Below, one piece after another: positions 1 to 10,213 of a DNA stretch of 64,000 bases; within the stretch, counting starts at the first letter, position 1, and each line of letters starts with the position of its first letter. The stretch covers positions 684,599,257 to 684,663,256 of the forward strand of contig NC_053391.1 of NCBI RefSeq assembly GCF_905171765.1. Direction: 5' to 3'. The notes beneath the pieces were generated by a model, which worked only from the letters and a program-made list of their open reading frames with translations, made no database searches and was not told where the DNA came from. The stretch is from Bufo bufo (lineage: Eukaryota > Chordata > Amphibia > Anura > Bufonidae). A program made the position numbers and the translations under genes.

Positions 1-569
1 CATCCGAAGAACCATTATCCTATGAATATTTATAATCACCCGTGATGGATGGCTCTTATAATAATACACCGGACAAGGTTTAATCCAGCAGAGTAAATAT
101 AGTGCAGTACCGCCGCACCCTAGGAGGATGGGTATCTTAAAGGGACAGGCACACACAAAAGCCAGATAGTAACATAAAGGCAGCACGACTAACGGAGGGT
201 TACAATACTTTGTGGGCAGTCCTGACTCCAGTCACATCCAAAGCTGCGGTCGGGATTCTACTTGGCAAACATCAATATTGTGCTGCAATGCATCGCTATC
301 TGAATCAAACAGGAAATCTGAAATGAACGGCCACGTTGTGAGATGTAGTGTTTTCTGAACTGAACTTGGAAATGCTACATATGACCCCATGTAACAGTAT
401 GCCACTCTCTGACATTCTCCTGAGTGCCAGCAGTCTCTGCGCTTACCAGCAGAATTGTGAATGCAGCTCTGGATGTGACCGACGATCTGTTCAAAATAAG
501 TAAATTAAATTGTTTAGCTTTCAATATATACGTAAAAATTGAGCTATAATGGGACTGAAAAGATCTTAC
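1..569. other. GDPD5 intron, no recognised element
   Basis: This stretch lies downstream, in the minus-strand gene sense, of the exon at 570-663, so it is intron if that exon call is right. I looked on the minus strand for the next GDPD5 exon (third membrane segment region) and did not see it. It has no tandem repeat or recognisable transposon end. Confidence 0.5.
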
Positions 570-663
570 TAAGAGTGCTGTAATATACGTGAAGCCAGCA
601 GCAGTAGATACGAGGATTGGAATGGACCAGTCACCCCATTGTCCCGTTCTGTTATATAAAAAC
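570..663 (-). CDS. GDPD5: GDPD5 coding exon (second membrane segment)
   Basis: This 94-bp internal exon is read on the minus strand. It follows an acceptor with a long pyrimidine tract ending TTTTCTGTTTTCCAG (from 664 upward) and ends at the donor GTAAGATC (569 downward). Its first base completes a Trp codon begun in the exon at 17360-17463. The next 31 codons begin FLYNRTGQWGDWSIPILVST and end with TTA just before the donor, phase 0. The conserved FLYNR..G.W.DWS.PILV.TAA pattern, followed by a hydrophobic run, matches the end of the first outside loop and the second membrane helix of vertebrate GDPD5. GDPD5/GDE2 is a six-pass plasma-membrane protein with an outside phosphodiesterase domain; it sheds GPI-anchored proteins such as RECK and promotes neuronal differentiation (family knowledge). 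I compared from memory; GDPD2 and GDPD4 are related but fit less well. Confidence 0.85.
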
Positions 664-3106
664 CTGGAAAACAGAAAAAAAATGTCATCAGGTCATGTGC
701 GGTATACGAGTAGTGGACTCCAGGGTGATCAATCAGCTCCATGAACAGCACGATTCTCTTCCAAACTGTAGATCAGGGAAAATAACAAGGGTACACCGCT
801 GTTTAACCACCTCAGCCCCCAGTGCTTAAACCCCCTTAATGACCAGACCACTTTTTACACTTCTGACCTACACTACTTTCACCGTTTATTGCTCGGTCAT
901 GCAACTTACCACCCAAATGAATTTTACCTCCTTTTCTTCTCACTAATAGAGCTTTCATTTGGTGGTATTTCATTGCTGCTGACATTTTTACTTTTTTTGT
1001 TATTAATCGAAATTTAACGATTTTTTTGCAAAAAAATGACATTTTTCACTTTCAGTTGTAAAATTTTGCAAAAAAAACGAGATCCATATAGAAATTTTGC
1101 TCTAAATTTATTGTTCTACATGTCTTTGATAAAAAAAAAATGTTTGGGTAAAAAAAAAATGGTTTGGGTAAAAGTTATAGCGTTTACAAACTATGGTACA
1201 AAAATGTGAATTTCCGCCTTTTGAAGCAGCTCTGACTTTCTGAGCACCTGTCATGTTTCCTGAGGTTCTACAATGGCCAGACAGTACAAACACCCCACAA
1301 ATGACCCCATTTCGGAAAGTACACACCCTAAGGTATTCGCTGATGGGCATAGTGAGTTCATAGAACTTTTTATTTTTTGTCACAAGTTAGCGGAAAATGA
1401 TGATTTTTTTTTTTTTTTCCTTACAAAGTCTCATATTCCACTAACTTGTGACAAAAAATAAAAACTTCTATGAACTCACTATGCCCATCACGAAATACCT
1501 TGGGGTCTCTTCTTTCCAAAATGGGGTCACTTGTGGGGTAGTTATACTGCCCTGGCATTCTAGGGGCCCTAATGTGTGGTAAGGAGTTTCAAATTAAATT
1601 TTGTAAAAAATGACCAGTGAAATCCGAAAGGTGCTCTTTGGAATATGGGCCCCTTTGCCCACCTAGGCTGCGAAGTTGAGGAATGTGTTTTGGGGTGTCT
1701 TTTTACATATACCCATGCTGGGTGAGATAAATATCTTGGTCAAATGCCAACTTTGTATAAAAAAATGGGAAAAGTTGTCTTTTGCCAAGATATTTCTCTC
1801 ACCCAGCATGGGTATATGTAAAATGACACCCCAAAACACATTCCCCAACTTCTCCTGAGTACGGAGATACCAGATGTGTGACACTTTTTTGCAGCCTAGG
1901 TGGGCAAAGGGGCCCATATTCCAAAGAGCACCTTTCGGATTTCACTGGTCATTTTTTACAGAATTTGATTTCAAACTCCTTACCACACATTTGGGCCCCT
2001 AGAATGCCAGGGCAGTATAACTACCCCACAAGTGACTCCATTTTGTAAGAAGACACCCCAAGGTATTCGCTGATGGGCATAGTGAGTTCATGGAAGTTTT
2101 TATTTTTTGTCACAAGTTAGTGGAATATGAGACTTTGTAAGAAAAAAATAAATAAAAAAAAAATCATCATTTTCCACTAACTTGTGACAAAAAATAAAAA
2201 ATTCTAGGAACTCGCCATGCCCCTCACGGAATACCTTGGGGTGTCTTCTTTCCAAAATGGGGTCACTTGTGGGGTAGTTATACTGCCCTAGCATTTTCCA
2301 GGGGCCCTAATGTGTGGTAAGTAGGTAAATGACCTGTGAAATCCGAAAGGTGCTCTTTGGAATGTGGGCCCCTTTGCCCACCTAGGCTGCAAAAAAGTGC
2401 CACACATGTGGTATCTCCGTACTCGGGAGAAGTTGGGGAATGTGTTTTGGGGTGTCATTTTACATATACCCATGCTGGGTGAGATAAATATCTTGGTCAA
2501 ATGCCAACTTTGTATAAAAAAAAAATGGGAAAAGTTGTCTTTTGCCAAGATATTTCTCTCACCCAGCATGGGTATATGTAAAATGACACCCAAAAACACA
2601 TTCCCCAACTTCTCCTGAGTACGGCGATACCAGATGTGTGACACTTTTTTGCAGCCTAAATGCGCAAAGGGGCCCACATTCATTTTATGAGGGCATTTTT
2701 AGACATTTGGATCCCAGACTTCTTCTCACGCTTTAGGGCCCCTAGAATGCCAGGGCAGTATAAATACCCCACATGTGACCCCATTTTGGAAAGAAGACAC
2801 CCCAAGGTATTCAATGAGGGGCATGGCGAGTTCATAGAAGGAATACCTGGGGGTGTCTTCTTTCCGAAATGGGGTCACATGTGGGGTATTTATACTGCCC
2901 TGTCATTCTAGGGGCCCTAAAGCGTGAGAAGAAGTCTGGAATATAAATGTCTAAAAATTTTTACGCATTTGGATTCCGTGAGGGGTATGGTGAGTTCATG
3001 TGAGATTTTATTTTTTGACACAAGTTAGTGGAATATGAGACTTTGTAAGAAAAAAAAAAAAATTTCCGCTAACTTGGGCCAAAAAAATGTCTGAATGGAG
3101 CCTTAC

Positions 3107-3475
3107 AGAGGGGTGATCAATGACAGGGGGGGGTGATCAATGACAGGGGGTTGATCAATGACAGGGGGGGTGATCAATGACAGGGGGGGTGATCAATAAC
3201 AGGGGGGTGATCAATGACAGGGGGGTGATCAATGACAGGGGGGTGATCAGGGAGTCTATATGGGGTGATCACCACAGTCATTGATCATGCCCCTGTAAGG
3301 CTCCATTCAGACGTCCGTGTGCGTTTTGCGGATCCGATCCATCTATCAGTGGATCCGTAAAAATCATGCGGACGTCTGAATGGAGCTTTACAGGGGTGTG
3401 ATCAATGACAGGGGGGTAATCAATGACAGGGGGGTGATCAGGGAGTCTATATGGGGTGATCAGGGGTGATCAAGG
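3107..3475. repeat. Short tandem repeat, GGGTGATCAATGACAG-type
   Basis: Roughly a dozen copies of a 16-20-bp unit, GGGTGATCAATGACAGG with variable G runs, lie in two blocks (about 3110-3255 and 3390-3475). They are split by a small palindromic insertion at 3300-3386. The unit contains the palindrome TGATCA. Confidence 0.75.
3300..3386. mobile_element. Small MITE-like palindrome inside the tandem repeat
   Basis: The ends GCTCCATTCAGACGTCCG and CGGACGTCTGAATGGAGC are perfect inverted repeats around a GGATCCG-containing centre. A third copy of this end occurs at about 3088-3105. The TIR resembles that of the MITE at 27217-27517. Confidence 0.5.
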
Positions 3476-3540
3476 GGTTAATAAGTGACCGGGGGGGGGG
3501 GGGTGTAGTGTAGTGTGGTGCTTGGTGCAACATATTACTG

Positions 3541-3775
3541 AGCTACCTGTGTCCTCTGGTGGTCGATCCAAACAAAGGGGACCACCAGAGGACCAGGTAG
3601 CAGGTATATTAGACGCTGTTATCATAACAGCGTCTAATATACCTGTTAGGGGTTAAAAAAATCACATCTCCAGCCTGCCAGCGAACGATCGCCGCTGGCA
3701 GGCTGGAGATCCACTTTCTTACCTTCCGTTCCTGTGAGCGCGCGCGCCTGTGTGCGCGCGATCACAGGAAATCTC
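3541..3775. repeat. Cluster of four strong hairpins
   Basis: Four consecutive inverted repeats are visible. 3544-3600 is built on CCTCTGGTGGTC / GACCACCAGAGG. 3601-3645 has perfect 22-nt arms and a 1-nt centre. 3666-3710 has perfect 18-nt arms with a 9-nt loop. 3736-3771 is a GCGCGC-rich stem. They form one end of the complex repeat. Confidence 0.7.
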
Positions 3776-3934
3776 GGCCATCGCGAGAGGACGCGCCGGC
3801 GCGTCCACTCGGAATGAATCAACCACCTCCAGGACGCGTCTGTGCGTACAGCGGTCCGGAGATTAATATGCTGGCGCTATTGTCTGCCACCAATTATACT
3901 ACTATTTTTAAGCATTTTTTGTCAAGGCTTTACC

Positions 3935-4560
3935 CAGAAAGCAGGACTCACAGGCTGTCTCTATGGGTGGGAGGGGAAGCAGGACTCACAGACTTTCTCT
4001 ATGAGTGGAGGGGGAAGCAGGACTCACAGGCTTTCTCTATGTGTGGAGGGGGCAGCAGGACTCACAGGCTTTCTCTGAGTGGGAGGGGGCAGCAGGACTC
4101 ACAGGCTTTCTCTGAGTGGGAGGGGGCAGCAGGACTCACAGGCTTTCTCTGAGTGGGAGGGGGCAGCAGGACTCACAGGCTTTCTCTGAGTGGGAGGGGG
4201 CAGCAGGACTCACAGGCTTTCTCTGAGTGGGAGGGGGCAGCAGGACTCACAGGCTTTCTCTGAGTGGGAGGGGGCAGCAGGACTCACAGGCTTTCTCTGA
4301 GTGGGAGGGGGCAGCAGGACTCACAGGCTTTCTCTGAGTGGGAGGGGGCAGCAGGACTCACAGGCTTTCTCTGAGTGGGAGGGGGCAGCAGGTCTCACAG
4401 GCTTTCTCTGAGAGGGAGGGGGCAGCAGGACTCACAGGCTTTCTCTGAGAGGGAGGGGGCAGCAGGACTCACAGGCTTTCTCTGAGAGGGAGGGGGCAGC
4501 AGGACTCACAGGCTCTCTCTAAGAGCGAGAGGGGAGAAAAGGACTCACATGTTTTCCCTA
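3935..4560. repeat. 37-bp minisatellite (ACTCACAGGCTTTCTCTGAG type)
   Basis: About 15 copies of a 37-bp unit run head to tail: ACTCACAGGCTTTCTCTGAG followed by a G-rich half GGGAGGGGGCAGCAGG. The middle copies are almost identical and the edges diverged. A related 35-bp form fills 6003-6455. ORFs through the array are artefacts. Confidence 0.9.
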
Positions 4561-5395
4561 TTAGTGGGCAGAGAAAGTAGGACTCTCATAGACTATGATA
4601 GGTTTTAGAGAAAAAGATTGAGGTTAGACAATCACATGCTGCTTATTAGGGGCCAACACCTTCAGAACCTACAGAAGAAAACTATTAGTAACATTTTTAC
4701 GCATGGCAATTTTATATTAGATTAGCAGTATCACCAATAACTTAAGCCATTAACCCATAAAATAAGTGGCTTTATATACCGTAACTTAGGTTCTGCAATT
4801 CTCAAAGAGAATCCAACCTTCAAATATTACTAGAACTTGCAATGACTTTAATAACCTGCAGAACCACATTTCACTATCATTGGATTAATTTGTTCTTCAT
4901 AGTCACCAATGCAACGGCACCGCCAAATCTTTAGTCACTGGGATCTTCTTCAGACCAAACAGGCAAATCAGTAGTTTTAAAATGGAATAAAAATACAGTA
5001 GAAATGGTCGAACTCTTCCTCACACAAGAAGTTCTACACACTACTCATTCAGAGAACAGACGAAAATGTCCCTTTAAATTCTTCTGATAGCAGCCGTACT
5101 GCACCCTTAGATAAAAAGAAAGGTAGAAAAGAAAGCTGCCCATAAAGGGACCTGGAAAGTGTTTAAACCCACAGTATCCAGGTCTAATCCAGGTCATTCT
5201 GTCTTTTCGCTTCTTAACCCTTTACAGGCTGCTGATCTGCAGGCAGCAGGTTACAGACCAGTGAAGCTGAGCCCACTAACATAGTTTTGAGGGAAAAGAT
5301 TCAAAATAAATTGTAAATTATAGATTTAAATCTATTATTGTCGCTATTATTGTGGGTTTATGGATCACTAAGTAGGACTATCACATGGCCTTATA
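4561..5395. other. No recognised feature
   Basis: Mostly single-copy-looking AT-rich intronic sequence with decayed pieces of the neighbouring minisatellite at the left edge (to about 4610). I saw no exon, transposon end or RNA gene. Confidence 0.5.
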
Positions 5396-5399
5396 AATC

Positions 5400-6455
5400 C
5401 AAGCTTTCTCAGTGGGTGGAGGTACAGGACTCTTAGGCTTTCGCTATAAATAAGAGGGGGAAGTAAGACTCACAGGCTTTCTGTTAGCTCCACAACCCAT
5501 GTCTGCCACTACCTCGCTCCCCCAGGTAGGGACACGCTCCTCGTCCTGATGGGTTCTCTTTCTGCACCTGCAGGCCACAGCCTGTGCTTCCCATTCTGGC
5601 CTATTCTCTCCACCCAAAGGGCAAGCACACTTCCTTGCTCTTAAAGGGCCAGCACATGCACGTTCTAATTTTTCCCCAGCCTATGGCTGGAGGCCTCAGA
5701 GGATTTAAGGCGCTTTCCCCTGTGGGAGCGTGCCCGAGAGGTTCTTAGTTTACACCAGTGAAGGTGTACTATTCTGATTGTCGGTCCATGTACCGAATTT
5801 TTTACTTGTTAACCGATTCTGATACTTTGCTGCCTGCCCTGACATTAGCCTGTCTACCGTACTAACCCTTTGCTGCGTGCCCTGACCTGTTCAGTTCCTC
5901 GGAATCGCACAAACTCTGCCTGGCCTGACCCCTGCCCTCAGGAATTGCCCAAAGTCAAATTGGTTAGTTGGCACAGTGGTGCCACAACAATTGTCCATAT
6001 CACTTTCTCTATGAGTGGGCGGTGGAAGCAGGACTCACAGGCTTTATGAGTGAGAGGTGGAAGTAGGACTCACAGGCTTTATGAGTGAGGTGGAAGCAGG
6101 AGTCACAGGCTTTATGAGTGAGGTGGAAGCAGGAGTCACAGGCTTTATGAATGGGAGGTGGAAGCAGGACTCACAGGCTTTATGAGTGGGATGTGGAATC
6201 AGGACTCACAGGCTTTATGAGTGAGAGGTGGAAGCAGGACTCACAGGCTTTATGAGTGGGAGGTAGAATCAGGACGCACAGGCTTTGAGTGAGAGGTGGA
6301 AGCAGGACTCACAGGCTTTATGAGTGAGAGAGGTGGAAGCAGGACTCACAGGCTTTATGAATGGGATGTGGAAGCCAGACTCACAGGCTTTATGAGTGAG
6401 AGGTGGAAGCAGGACTCACAGGCTTTATGAGTGGGTGGGGAAAGGAGGACTCACA
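5400..6455. repeat. 35-bp minisatellite related to the 3935-4560 array
   Basis: Units of the form GACTCACAGGCTTTATGAGTG plus a GGTGGAAGCAG half repeat about 13 times from 6003 to 6455, with two decayed units at 5400-5481. The array shares ACTCACAGGCTTT with the 37-bp array 1.5 kb to the left. A solo LTR (5482-6002) interrupts it. Confidence 0.85.
5482..6002. mobile_element. Solo LTR (Ty3/gypsy-like) with 5-bp target duplication
   Basis: The 521-bp insert starts TGTTAGCTCC, ends GTCCATATCA and is flanked on both sides by CTTTC (5477-5481 and 6003-6007). Without it the two sides rejoin into one minisatellite unit, so the insertion boundaries are certain. TG...CA ends and a 5-bp duplication are the standard signature of LTR retrotransposons. 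There is no internal coding region, so it is a solo LTR left by recombination. The repeated CTGCCTGCCCTGAC-type text in its right half resembles gypsy-type LTRs I know from frogs, which is the only basis for the family guess. Confidence 0.8.
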
Positions 6456-6613
6456 GGATCATGCAATTTATTTGCATATAGACTGTACACTCCTGTAAAC
6501 AAGGCTCACACTGCTATTGTCTGAAATGTTGATTAGTTTTGTAACTCTAATGTCAGATTTTGTCTGTGCAGGCCTGGCCTAATGTTTTGGCCAAGACTGT
6601 ACATACTGACATA

Positions 6614-7663
6614 CACTCACCCAAAGAATTATTAGGAACACCATACTAATACGGTGTTGGACCCCCTTTTGCCTTCAGAACTGCCTTAATTCTACGTGGC
6701 ATTGATTCCACAAGGTGCTGATAGCATTCTTTAGAGATGTTGGCCCATATTGATAGGATAGCATCTTGCAGTTGATGGAGATTTGAGGGATGCACATCCA
6801 GGGCACGAAGCTCCCGTTCCACCACATCCCAAAGATGCTCTATTGGGTTGAGATCTGGTGACTGTGGGGGCCATTTTAGTACAGTGAACTCATTGTCATG
6901 TTCAAGAAACCAATGTGAAATGATTGGAGCTTTGTGACATGGTGCATTATCCCGCTGGAAGTAGCCATCAGATGATGGATACATGTTCTCATTCTGTTTA
7001 CGCCAAATTCGGACTCTACCATTTGAATGTCTCAACAGAAATCGAGACTCATCAGACCAGGCAACATTTTTCCAGTCTTCAACAGTCCAATTTTGGTGAG
7101 CTCGTGCAAATTGTAGCCTCTTTTTCCTATTTGTAGTGGAGATGAGTGGTACCCAGTGGGGTCTTCTGCTGTTGTAGCCCATCCGCCTCAAGGTTGTGCG
7201 TGTTGTGGCTTCACAAATGCTTTGCTGCCTACCTCGGTTGTAACGAGTGGTTATTTCAGTCAACGTTGCTCTTCTATCAGCTTGAATCAGTCGGCCCATT
7301 CTCCTCTGACCTCTAGCATCCACAAGGCAGTTTTGCCCACAGGACTGCCGCATACTGGATGTTTTTCCCTTTTCACACCATTCTTTGTAAACCCTAGAAA
7401 TGGTTGTGCGTGAAAATCCCAGTAATTGAGCAGATTGTGAAATACTCAGACCGGCCCGTCTGGCACCAACAACCATGCCACGCTCAAAATTGCTTAAATC
7501 ACCTTTCTTTCCCATTCTGACATTCAGTTTGGAGTTCAGGAGATTGTCTTGACCAGGACCACACCCCTAAATGCATTGAAGCAACTGCCATGTGATTGGT
7601 TGACTAGATCATTGCATTAATGAGAAATAGAACAGGTGTTCCTAATAATTCTTTAGGTGAATG
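6614..7663 (-). mobile_element. Tc1-like DNA transposon, complete ends
   Basis: The element is 1050 bp with terminal inverted repeats sharing AAAGAATTATTAGGAACACC on the left and its reverse complement on the right. It is flanked by TA on both sides (6612-6613 and 7664-7665), the Tc1/mariner target. One minus-strand transposase frame fills it. Confidence 0.92.
6646..7515 (-). pseudogene. Tc1-like transposase with internal deletion
   Basis: A 289-residue open frame starts with an ATG shortly inside the right TIR. The N-terminal half is the paired-type helix-turn-helix DNA-binding region (residues about 8-120). Catalytic DDE residues are visible: D155 in AWSDESRF, D189 in FQRDNAPCH and E226 in PDLNPIEHLW. 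Family members are usually about 340 residues. The gap falls between residues 178 and 180, where the strand-rich stretch between the first and second Asp is missing, about 50 residues. The frame is otherwise intact, so the loss was an in-frame deletion. It would bind TIRs but probably not catalyse, since the RNase-H fold is broken. The fairly intact frame suggests a recent insertion. Confidence 0.88.
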
Positions 7664-8032
7664 TATATTTTGGTTTTCACGCAGTTCCAAGCTTCAGTGT
7701 TTCTGGATCTTTTTGTTGGAAGTTTCTGGCCTTGATCCTTCTTTTCCTTCTCCAGTTCGCCCTGTCATGCTGGATATAAGCTTCTGGGCCAAATTCTGAC
7801 TGATGACAACCCATTCTTGTCTGGTCAGTCCTCAAAGTTTACCACAATTTTTGTGGTTTTGTTTGTCCATCCATTTATTTTGGGATTGACTGCTGGTTCT
7901 CTATGCGATTTAGATCTGGGAAGTTTCCTGCTGATGGACCCAAAATTTTAATGTTTTGTTCAGCAAGTCACTTAGTTATCCCTTTTGACTTGGTGCTCCA
8001 TCATGCTGAAAAAAGCATTGTTCCTCACCAGA

Positions 8033-8620
8033 TTGCTCCTGGATGGATGGGAGAAGTTGCTCCTGGATGAATGGGAGAAGTTGCTCCTGGATGAATGGGA
8101 GAAGTTGCTCCTGGATGGTCGGGAGAAGTTGCTCCTGGATGGTCGGGAGAAGTTGCTCCTGGATGGTCGGGAGAAGTTGCTCCTGGATGGTCGGGAGAAG
8201 TTGCTCCTGGATGGTCGGGAGAAGTTGCTCCTGGATGGTCGGGAGAAGTTGCTCCTGGATGGTCGGGAGAAGTTGCTCCTGGATGGTCGGGAGAAGTTGC
8301 TCCTGGATGGTCGGGAGAAGTTGCTCCTGGATGGTCGGGAGAAGTTGCTCCTGGATGGTCGGGAGAAGTTGCTCCTGGATGGTCGGGAGAAGTTGCTCCT
8401 GGATGGTCGGGAGAAGTTGCTCCTGGATGGTCGGGAGAAGTTGCTCCTGGATGGTCGGGAGAAGTTGCTCCTGGATGGTCGGGAGAAGTTGCTCCTGGAT
8501 GGTCGGGAGAAGTTGCTCCTGGATGGTCGGGAGAAGTTGCTCCTGGATGGTCGGGAGAAGTTGCTCCTGGATGGTCGGGAGAAGTTGCTCCTGGAGGGTC
8601 GGGAGAAGTTGCTCTTGGAG
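8033..8620. repeat. 24-bp minisatellite grown from transposase codons
   Basis: Twenty-four full copies plus a partial one of a 24-bp unit (TTGCTCCTGGATGGTCGGGA then GAAG). The first three and last copies are variant and the roughly 20 between are essentially identical. On the minus strand each unit reads EQLLPTIQ, which occurs once, uninterrupted, at the matching place of the right arm (about 9108-9140). Long ORFs in several frames here are artefacts of a 24-bp period. Confidence 0.93.
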
Positions 8621-8644
8621 GAGGTCTTCATCCCATTCTTTATT

Positions 8645-9460
8645 CATGGCAGTGTTCTTGTGAGTGAGCCCACTCCCTTGGATGAGAAGCTTGCTCAGGA
8701 ATGGCAGCGGACAGGTGTAAGGGCATCTGCTCGCAGAGTAAGGCAAAGGCTTTTGGAGGATGGCCTTGTGTCAAGAAGGGCAGCAAAGAAGCCACTTCTG
8801 TCCAAGAAAAACATCCAGGACAGATGGACATTCTGCAGGAATTACAGGGATTGGACTGCAGAAGACTGGGGGGGGGGGGGGGGACAAGTTATTTTTTCTG
8901 ATGAAGACCCCTTCAGACTGTTTGGGACATATACAAAAATGAGTGTCCGGAGAAGAAAAGCTGAGCACTACCATGAGTCCAGTGTCATGCCAACAGTAAA
9001 GCCTCCGGAAACCATTCATGTATGACGTTGCTTCTTATCCAAAAGAGTGGGCTCGCTCACAAGAACATGGCCATGAATAAAAAATAGGATCAAAATCTCC
9101 ACCAAGAGCAACTTCTCCCAACCATCCAGGAGCAATCTGGTGATGACCAAATGTTTTTTCCAGCATGATAGACACTATGTCATAAAGCAAAAGTGATAAA
9201 AAAAATGGCTCGCTGAACAAAACACTGAAATTTGGGTCCGTGACCAGGAAACTCCCAAGACCTCAATCCCATTGAGAACCCATGGTCAATCCTCAAAAAG
9301 TGGGTGTACAAACAAACAAACAAACAAACAGAAATTGTGATAAATTCTACGCAATGATTAGGTAAGACTGGGTTGTCATCGGTAAGGATTTGGCCCAGAA
9401 GCTGACATCCAGCATGGCTGAGCGAACTGGAGAACAAAAAGAAGGGTCAGTACATGTATG
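8645..9460 (+). pseudogene. Tc1-like transposase pseudogene
   Basis: The plus strand reads RRVRQRLLEDGLVSRRAAKK, then FCRNYRDWTAEDW and VIFSDEDPFRLFG (first catalytic Asp) in one frame to 9025. Decayed continuations follow in shifted frames: an LLPTIQEQ-like segment near 9115-9140, an FFQHD segment near 9150 (second Asp) and a DLNPIE-like segment near 9262-9280 (third acidic residue). A run of 14 G at about 8869-8882 sits inside the coding sequence. The N-terminal helix-turn-helix start is missing because the sequence switches into the inverted arm there. It is non-functional: stops, frameshifts and no start. Confidence 0.8.
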
Positions 9461-9565
9461 AAATGATTATAATTTACCTTCAGTTTACCACAGAAACATC
9501 TGACAAAAAGAGCCAAAAACACTGAAGCAGCAAACTGCGCGCTAACCAAAATTTGTGTCTTACAA

Positions 9566-10213
9566 TTTTTGACCATGACGGTACACGTACGCTTTGAATC
9601 GGACAGTGCTGCGGAATATCATGGCTCTATATAAATATAACATTATTATTATTTTTACATGATTTTAAACCTAAATTATATTAACTGGAGAGAGAATTAC
9701 TTCCCTCTATAAACAAGTATCAGTGTCTCTTATAATGCAGTCAGGCAGGCAGAAAAACATGGCAGGAAAGCAGAAATCTAACATATTCCACATCCCATGT
9801 ATCCCACACCATGGTCTGTACTGTGCAACAGTAATGTCCTGGCAAGTCTATATAAGATCTCATATCCCCTCCCCAAACTGCGCTGGTCACAGTGCAGGTA
9901 CACAAATGATGCTGTTACACTGTGCCTGAATATTAAACAGATCATCAATCTTGATCAAGACAAGCAACACATCCCTGACATTACAAGTGAATCCATCTCC
10001 AGAGGCCAAACACAAAGTAACACAAGAAAACCACTTTATCAACGCACAAATGACTCCAATGCTGTTTCAATAACCTCAGCTGAAAGCATTCAGTTTTAGA
10101 TGAGATTTACAGGAACAGAACACAGACACATTTTCCAGCAACATTACTCCCCAGTATTATAGTCCAACCACAGGTTTAACTGAACCAAACTCTCAGCATC
10201 ATACAGACCTATG
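9566..10213. other. Mostly unrecognised; short retroelement tail
   Basis: At 9604-9655 the text GCTGCGGAATATCATGGC followed by CTATATAAATA and an ATT run resembles the 3' tail shared by some frog non-LTR elements. The rest, up to the start of array 1, shows no exon or repeat I recognise. Confidence 0.4.

Larger units (their letters stand above)
800..3830. repeat. Complex foldback repeat of alternating ~370-bp modules
   Basis: From about 1270 to 2960 the same text reads alternately forward and reverse-complemented. Symmetry centres lie near 1413, 1772, 2150, 2520 and 2840. The shared blocks include GGGGTCACTTGTGGGGTA, TGCCCTGGCATTCTAGGGG and TTTGTCACAAGTTAGTGGAA. The region begins with low-complexity AT sequence around 960-1160 and ends with a cluster of strong hairpins at 3541-3775. 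It looks like a transposon-derived foldback element, but I could not define target duplications. All short ORFs here are by-products of the palindromes. Confidence 0.6.
7668..9565. mobile_element. Inverted-duplicated Tc1-like relic
   Basis: The left arm (about 7668-8680, read on the minus strand) and the right arm (about 9040-9565, plus strand) are diverged copies of the same 3' half of a Tc1-like element, including its terminus. The centre (about 8680-9025) holds one plus-strand copy of the 5'-half coding sequence. The left arm is longer only because a 24-bp minisatellite has grown inside it. Confidence 0.75.

Noticed and set aside
3814..4152. Frame of 112 codons starting in the 3.8-kb region
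   Set aside because: Most of it is the 37-bp minisatellite, and the start lies in the foldback repeat.
7972..8746. Long frames in several phases and both strands over the 24-bp minisatellite
   Set aside because: A 24-bp period without stops opens several frames. Only the EQLLPTIQ frame has ancestry, as part of a Tc1 transposase pseudogene.
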